Shown here: one piece after another, positions 60,135 to 64,000 of the stretch
Numbering within the stretch: position 1 is the stretch's first letter
Layout: each line of letters starts with the position of its first letter
NCBI RefSeq assembly: GCF_003265705.1
Contig: NW_020312785.1
Span: 134,535,172 to 134,599,171 of the forward strand
Direction of reading: 5' to 3'
Length of the DNA stretch: 64,000 nucleotides
DNA from: Callorhinus ursinus
Lineage: Eukaryota; Chordata; Mammalia; Carnivora; Otariidae
Notes under the pieces: model-generated
Database searches by the model: none
What the model was told of the DNA's origin: nothing
The model's input: only the letters and a program-made list of their open reading frames with translations
Program-made: the position numbers and the translations under genes

Positions 60135-61799
60135 TTATCTAAACAGTCAGGTTTATTGCTTCTTTTGATGGATAGATGGATAGGTGTTTTCAGAGAAAGC
60201 TTTCATGAAATACAAGCATCTAGGCACAACTTGAGTTTTCTCTTATTTTTCTAAAATTTTGATTAGACTATGAAAAGTTTATTGATTCATTTTCTATAAC
60301 TTTTACTATTTTTAGTTGTCCTAGAATGTTGTATTTGTATTTTTAGTTCATAACCATGAATTCTTGTGTAAGCTCTGGTTATTTCAGTCTGTTTTTCGGG
60401 TTTGTTTCTATACCTAGAAATGGTCTGCAGAGCTATTGGAAAGTAATCGGTGTTGTTTACATTGACCCCAGCACATGCCAGGACAACAGTTACTCAGTGC
60501 CCAAGTACATAAAGCAAAGCTAACAAACAGAGACTTATAAACCACGCACATAAATTTAAGCACCACTTCTGCTTTCAACTAACTCATGTTTTCATTATTA
60601 CATGATAAGCAAACTACATATTAGAGACTACAACTAATATATATATATATATTATATATATACATGTATATATACTATATATATATGTGTATATATATAT
60701 ATATATATATAGTATATATAGTAGTGCCAGAATATCAGGACAGCTTCCTACAGAATTATTCTCTGGAAAATAGAGAACGATTTCAAGAGAAAGTCTGAAC
60801 AATAAGAACATTTTATAATTTAGAGACACTGAAAAGTAGGCTAACAACTAAGTCTCAGTCTGAGATTTTGATATCAGAACCAGAGAATCAAAAATAACTA
60901 GGGATGTTTTCATTTATCATGAAGTTCTTGCTTTTTTTTCCCCTTTCCCTTTGCTTCAGGACACATCGGACTTTTGGTGGAAAGTGTATCCCTTTTTATT
61001 GTCCTTAGGAAATAGAAACCTGGAATAAGTAATTGAGAGTGGACTATGCCTGGCTGTTCTTCTCAAAATTCAACTGTTACTTGGCTTCTAGGGAACATTA
61101 TTTCCCCATTACATTTTAATTCATGAGTCATTAATTCAAACCCAAATATATGACTGTCATTTTACAAACTACACAAGGGAGATAATCCTTAAATCACTGG
61201 GCTTAAGGCTTTCTTGTGTGCCTTTTATCAGGCCAGTAGGTGCTCTTCTTTTCTGCACATTTGCTCAGACACACGTCATTCATCAGAGCATTCTGTGCCA
61301 TTTGCCACTTCCTAAGTTTGAGTATGCGACTGCAAGTATTTGAGAGTTTTATTCCTCCTTTCCTTCAGACTAGTGAATGCCTAATTTTACACAAACTATT
61401 CTTGCCAGTTTCTCAGTTTAATCCCATGATTAAGTAGTCCAAAACATTCTTCAATGACGTCTTAGGCTTTGGAATTTAAAAGTAAATTGCTTCTGGGAAA
61501 AACAAATCAAACTTGCATTGCAGACCTACAGAAAGTGCATTAAAACATATTACACTGCACTTTCTTGGTGGAATAAATTGAGAGTCACAGTAATGTTTCT
61601 TCTAGCAATGTCAGATCCTGAGACACTTCGATTAATTTTGGCCTTAAATTGAGTTTCTCCACACTCCACTCTCTATTTGATGTGTCTACATTTTTCATTG
61701 TATCCAATGGCAATCTATGCCATAAATTATTGGCTTTGGGGCCAAAAACTCAGAGTAGAAAGGTGAGGCAATATACTGGAGAGACTGCATAGAAAAGAT
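60135..61799. other. Intronic stretch, mostly unassigned
   Basis: Contains the AT microsatellite at 60636-60722. No exon or named repeat otherwise. Confidence 0.45.
60636..60722. repeat. Compound (TA)n microsatellite
   Basis: Mostly ta units with tac/tag breaks, partly self-complementary (actatatata and tatatatagt). Confidence 0.96.
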
Positions 61800-61885
61800 A
61801 TGGATTGGATTGGATTTCCCATTACTGATTTGCTATGTGACATTGGGCAAACTGTGCTACCTTAGTGGGCCTCCATTGATACCAC
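61800..61885 (+). repeat. MIR core fragment
   Basis: 'attactgatttgctatgtga' and 'cattgggcaaactgtgctac' match the MIR core. Confidence 0.6.
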
Positions 61886-62164
61886 CCTTCCTGTCTATCT
61901 GTGATGGTGTCATGGCTGCCGTATTTCACTAGAGGTGTCTTCTGGTGTGGGATGGTGGGGTTGGTGGTAAGAAATACTCTCAAATCCCCCAGTGTCACCT
62001 AGACACCTTGCATGCCCTATTTGAAAAAGTGAAAAAGAACAGCTTAGTAAAGTGTGGTACCTGGAGGAATCCATTGTGTTTTCTTGCTTAAATCAAGAAA
62101 TTAAATACCTTACCCTTTCTAGCAATAAAGAAGAAATTAATATTTACATTTTTAATTCACATTA

Positions 62165-63065
62165 AAATTATGTTAGGGTTAATTTAAAGCATAATACATC
62201 TACAGAAAACTGCATATTATAAATAAATAGCTTGATAAATTTTCACAAACTGAATACAGGCATTGCAAGCAATACCCGCAAGAAACAACATGTTACCAGT
62301 CCTCCAAATGACCCCTCATGATCTCTCCTAGTCACCACCTTTGCACCCACTAATGATAACCACTGTCCTAAAATTAACACAATAGATGAGCTTTATCTTT
62401 TTCATGCATTATATAAGTGGGATCTTATAGTCTGTACTCTTTTATGTCTGACATTTTACCCAAACATATTTATAAGATTCACCCATACTATTCCCTGTAG
62501 ATATAGATTATTCCTTATCATTGTTGCATAGTATCCTTTTGTGTGAACATGTCACAATTTATTTTTCCATTTTAATGTTGACACACATGTAGGTAGTTTC
62601 CAACTTTTGCCCATTACTAACAATGCCACTATGAACATTCTAGCATACCGCACAGTCCAATAGAACTTCCTACAATGATAGAAATGTTCTATATCTGCAC
62701 GGTCTAATATAGTAGCCACTAGCTACCTTTGGCTATTGAACTCTTGAAATGTGGCTAAAAACTTTTAATTTTAGCTAATTTTAATTAATTTAAATTTAAA
62801 TAATCCCATGTGAATAGTGGCTACCATATTGGATAGCACGGTTCTAGAACATATCTTTAGGTGAACACATGTACTCATTTCTACTGGAAATTATTTCTGT
62901 TATACCTAGGAGTAGAATTGCTTGGTCATAGAATATGCACATGCTCAGCTTTAGTAGATATTGCCAAGCAGTCTTCTACCAGTAGTGGTCAGTTGACCTA
63001 GTCACATTCCTAGTAGCGTATGAGGGTTCTAGTTCCTCCACAACCTTGATAATACTTGGTATTTT
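62165..63065 (+). repeat. L1M LINE, split by a MITE
   Basis: 'gtcaccacctttgcacccac', 'agtgggatcttatagtctgt', 'gtaggtagtttccaactttt', 'aacaatgccactatgaacat', then after the insertion 'catatctttaggtgaacaca', 'agtagaattgcttggtcata' and 'ttccacaaccttgata' are in L1 order. The two L1 halves join across 62646-62841. Confidence 0.85.
62646..62841. mobile_element. hAT-like MITE inserted in L1
   Basis: About 196 bases beginning 'taccgcacagtccaatagaa' and ending 'accatattggatagcacgg', so the ends are imperfect terminal inverted repeats. It is flanked by an 8-bp duplication 'ttctagca' / 'ttctagaa' (62638-62645 and 62842-62849). An internal 'ttaattttaattaatttaaa' is AT-rich. It matches a recurrent mammalian repeat (gtccaatagaactttctgc) whose family name I cannot fix. 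Confidence 0.85.
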
Positions 63066-63239
63066 CTACTAAAAAAAAAAAAAGTTAACCATTAATGGCT
63101 TGACTTTTATAGATGTCTCCATCATCATCCCACTCCCATTCTTGGCTCTTTCCAATCTAGTCTTCACAAAAGAGTCAGATCTTCTTAAAAGTACACAATA
63201 ATAACAATAACTCTTTGTTTTAAATCTGTTACCAACTTT

Positions 63240-63740
63240 CCATGGCCTCTCCAATAAAAGCCAGGTTCTTATCAAAGTGATATGACCCTGGTCACTATTC
63301 CAAGATTATCACCTTCTGCCCTCCCCCAAGCCCATTGTACTACAACTCTGTGGGCTCTCTGTGGTTCATCAAATAAGCCAACTTCTCTTTTTGCCTTTTG
63401 AACTTTGTAGTATAATGCTTATAGTCTGGAAAGCTATTCTTCATTCCCATTTCTCAGCCTTTACTGTTTTTACCTTGTGTGCTATTCACATGAACACCAA
63501 TCATCTCTTTTTTATCTCATTTTTTAATGTCACCTCTTTAGTGATAGCTACCCTGCCTATCTATACACCCTCACTTTTAATGTCTTCACAGTTTATCTGG
63601 CTTATTTCTTTTACAAGTATCATCATTACTTATAGTCATTCTTTTGGCTAGTTGTTTACTCACCTTACCTGTATCTCTCTCTCACCCAACTAGATTACAA
63701 ATTTAATAATTATAAGGATATATCTCTTCTGTTTATGACT
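63240..63740 (+). repeat. L2 LINE 3' region
   Basis: 'aatgtcacctctttagtgat', 'agctaccctgcctatctata', 'cacagtttatctggcttatt' and 'cacccaactagattacaaat' follow the L2 order (aatgtcacctcctcagagaggccttccctg .. actagaatgtaagctcc). The 96-codon frame at 63361-63651 lies inside it. Confidence 0.78.
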
Positions 63741-64000
63741 CTGGTAGGCCCCCCAAAAATGTCCCCAGAAGCTATGAAGATATTATGTTAAGTGACAAAG
63801 GAAAGTTAAAGTTGCTAATCAGCTGACCTTAAATAGGCGGATTATCCTGGATTATCTGTATTAGTTCAAAGCAATTACAAGGGTTCCTAAAGGTAGAAGG
63901 GGAAGGCAAAAGAAAAGATCAGAGTGGAGTGCTATGAGAAGGACTTGACCCACTGTTGCTGGTTTTGACAATGAAGGAATGGGGACATAAGCCAAAGAAT
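63741..64000 (+). mobile_element. MaLR LTR (MLT1-like), cut by window edge
   Basis: 'cccccaaaaatgtccccaga', 'aagctatgaagatattatgt', 'attatcctggattatctgta' and 'atgagaaggacttgaccca' give the 5' half of the same LTR family as 21908-22590. Confidence 0.8.

Larger units (their letters stand above)
13463..64000 (+). other. RBMS3: RBMS3 intron downstream of the exon (partial)
   Basis: This is inferred from the donor at 13463. The next expected coding segment (APSEPLLCKFADGG) was not found on the + strand up to the right edge, so the intron is at least 50 kb. That fits the very large introns known for RBMS3 in other mammals. Confidence 0.78.

Noticed and set aside
63361..63651. 96-codon hydrophobic frame resembling a membrane protein
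   Set aside because: The DNA follows the L2 LINE 3' region in order; the hydrophobicity comes from T-rich sequence.
1..64000. CRISPR arrays, operons, phage or bacterial defence systems
   Set aside because: The repeats are eukaryotic SINE/LINE/LTR/microsatellites, the one coding segment is a spliced vertebrate exon, and no spaced identical repeats or compact gene clusters exist.

Overview
The window is nuclear DNA from a carnivoran mammal. The clearest evidence is about fifteen tRNA-derived Can-SINE (SINEC) copies, recognisable from the 'ggcgcctgggtggc' head, a CT-rich middle and an (AAATAA)n/poly-A tail. A carnivore-type L1 3' end lies at 1-147. The youngest SINEs (54813-54997 and 59927-60121) look like those of arctoid caniforms (bears, seals, mustelids). 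That narrower placement is from memory of the consensus and is tentative.

One protein-coding exon can be supported: an 80-nt exon on the + strand at 13383-13462, with AG acceptor and GT donor. It encodes [16 protein letters not shown].. to ..KTPPGIP, the C-terminal part of RRM2 of an RBMS/MSSP single-stranded nucleic-acid-binding protein. YLK and GIP point to RBMS3 rather than RBMS1 or RBMS2. The window is therefore read as the interior of a large RBMS3-like gene, with 1-13382 and 13463-64000 as intron. I found neither the preceding nor the following RBMS3 exon.

The rest is typical old intron. It holds ancient MIR and L2 fragments, L1M fragments (about 8.1, 30.3-32.9, 49.3, 53.7, 54.6, 58.8 and 62.2 kb), MaLR/ERV-type LTRs (0.6-1.3, 7.0-7.7, 21.9-22.6 and 63.7-64.0 kb), and hAT-type DNA transposon fossils (1.8, 7.9, 24.1, 58.6 and 62.6 kb). 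Microsatellites are plentiful, one with a 10-N assembly gap (51189-51198). Several repeat-poor blocks (about 9.8-10.5, 27.8-28.1, 40.3-40.6 and 50.3-50.7 kb) are candidates for conserved regulatory sequence.

No other gene, RNA gene or prokaryote-style system is supported. The longest open frames (up to 149 codons) look like chance or repeat-derived frames. The most unusual local structures are a perfect 32-bp palindrome with a linked second inverted repeat at 53001-53058, an AT palindrome of about 97 bp at 45929-46025, two Can-SINEs stacked on one shared target site inside an LTR at 831-1190, and a hAT-like MITE neatly inserted in an L1 at 62646-62841.
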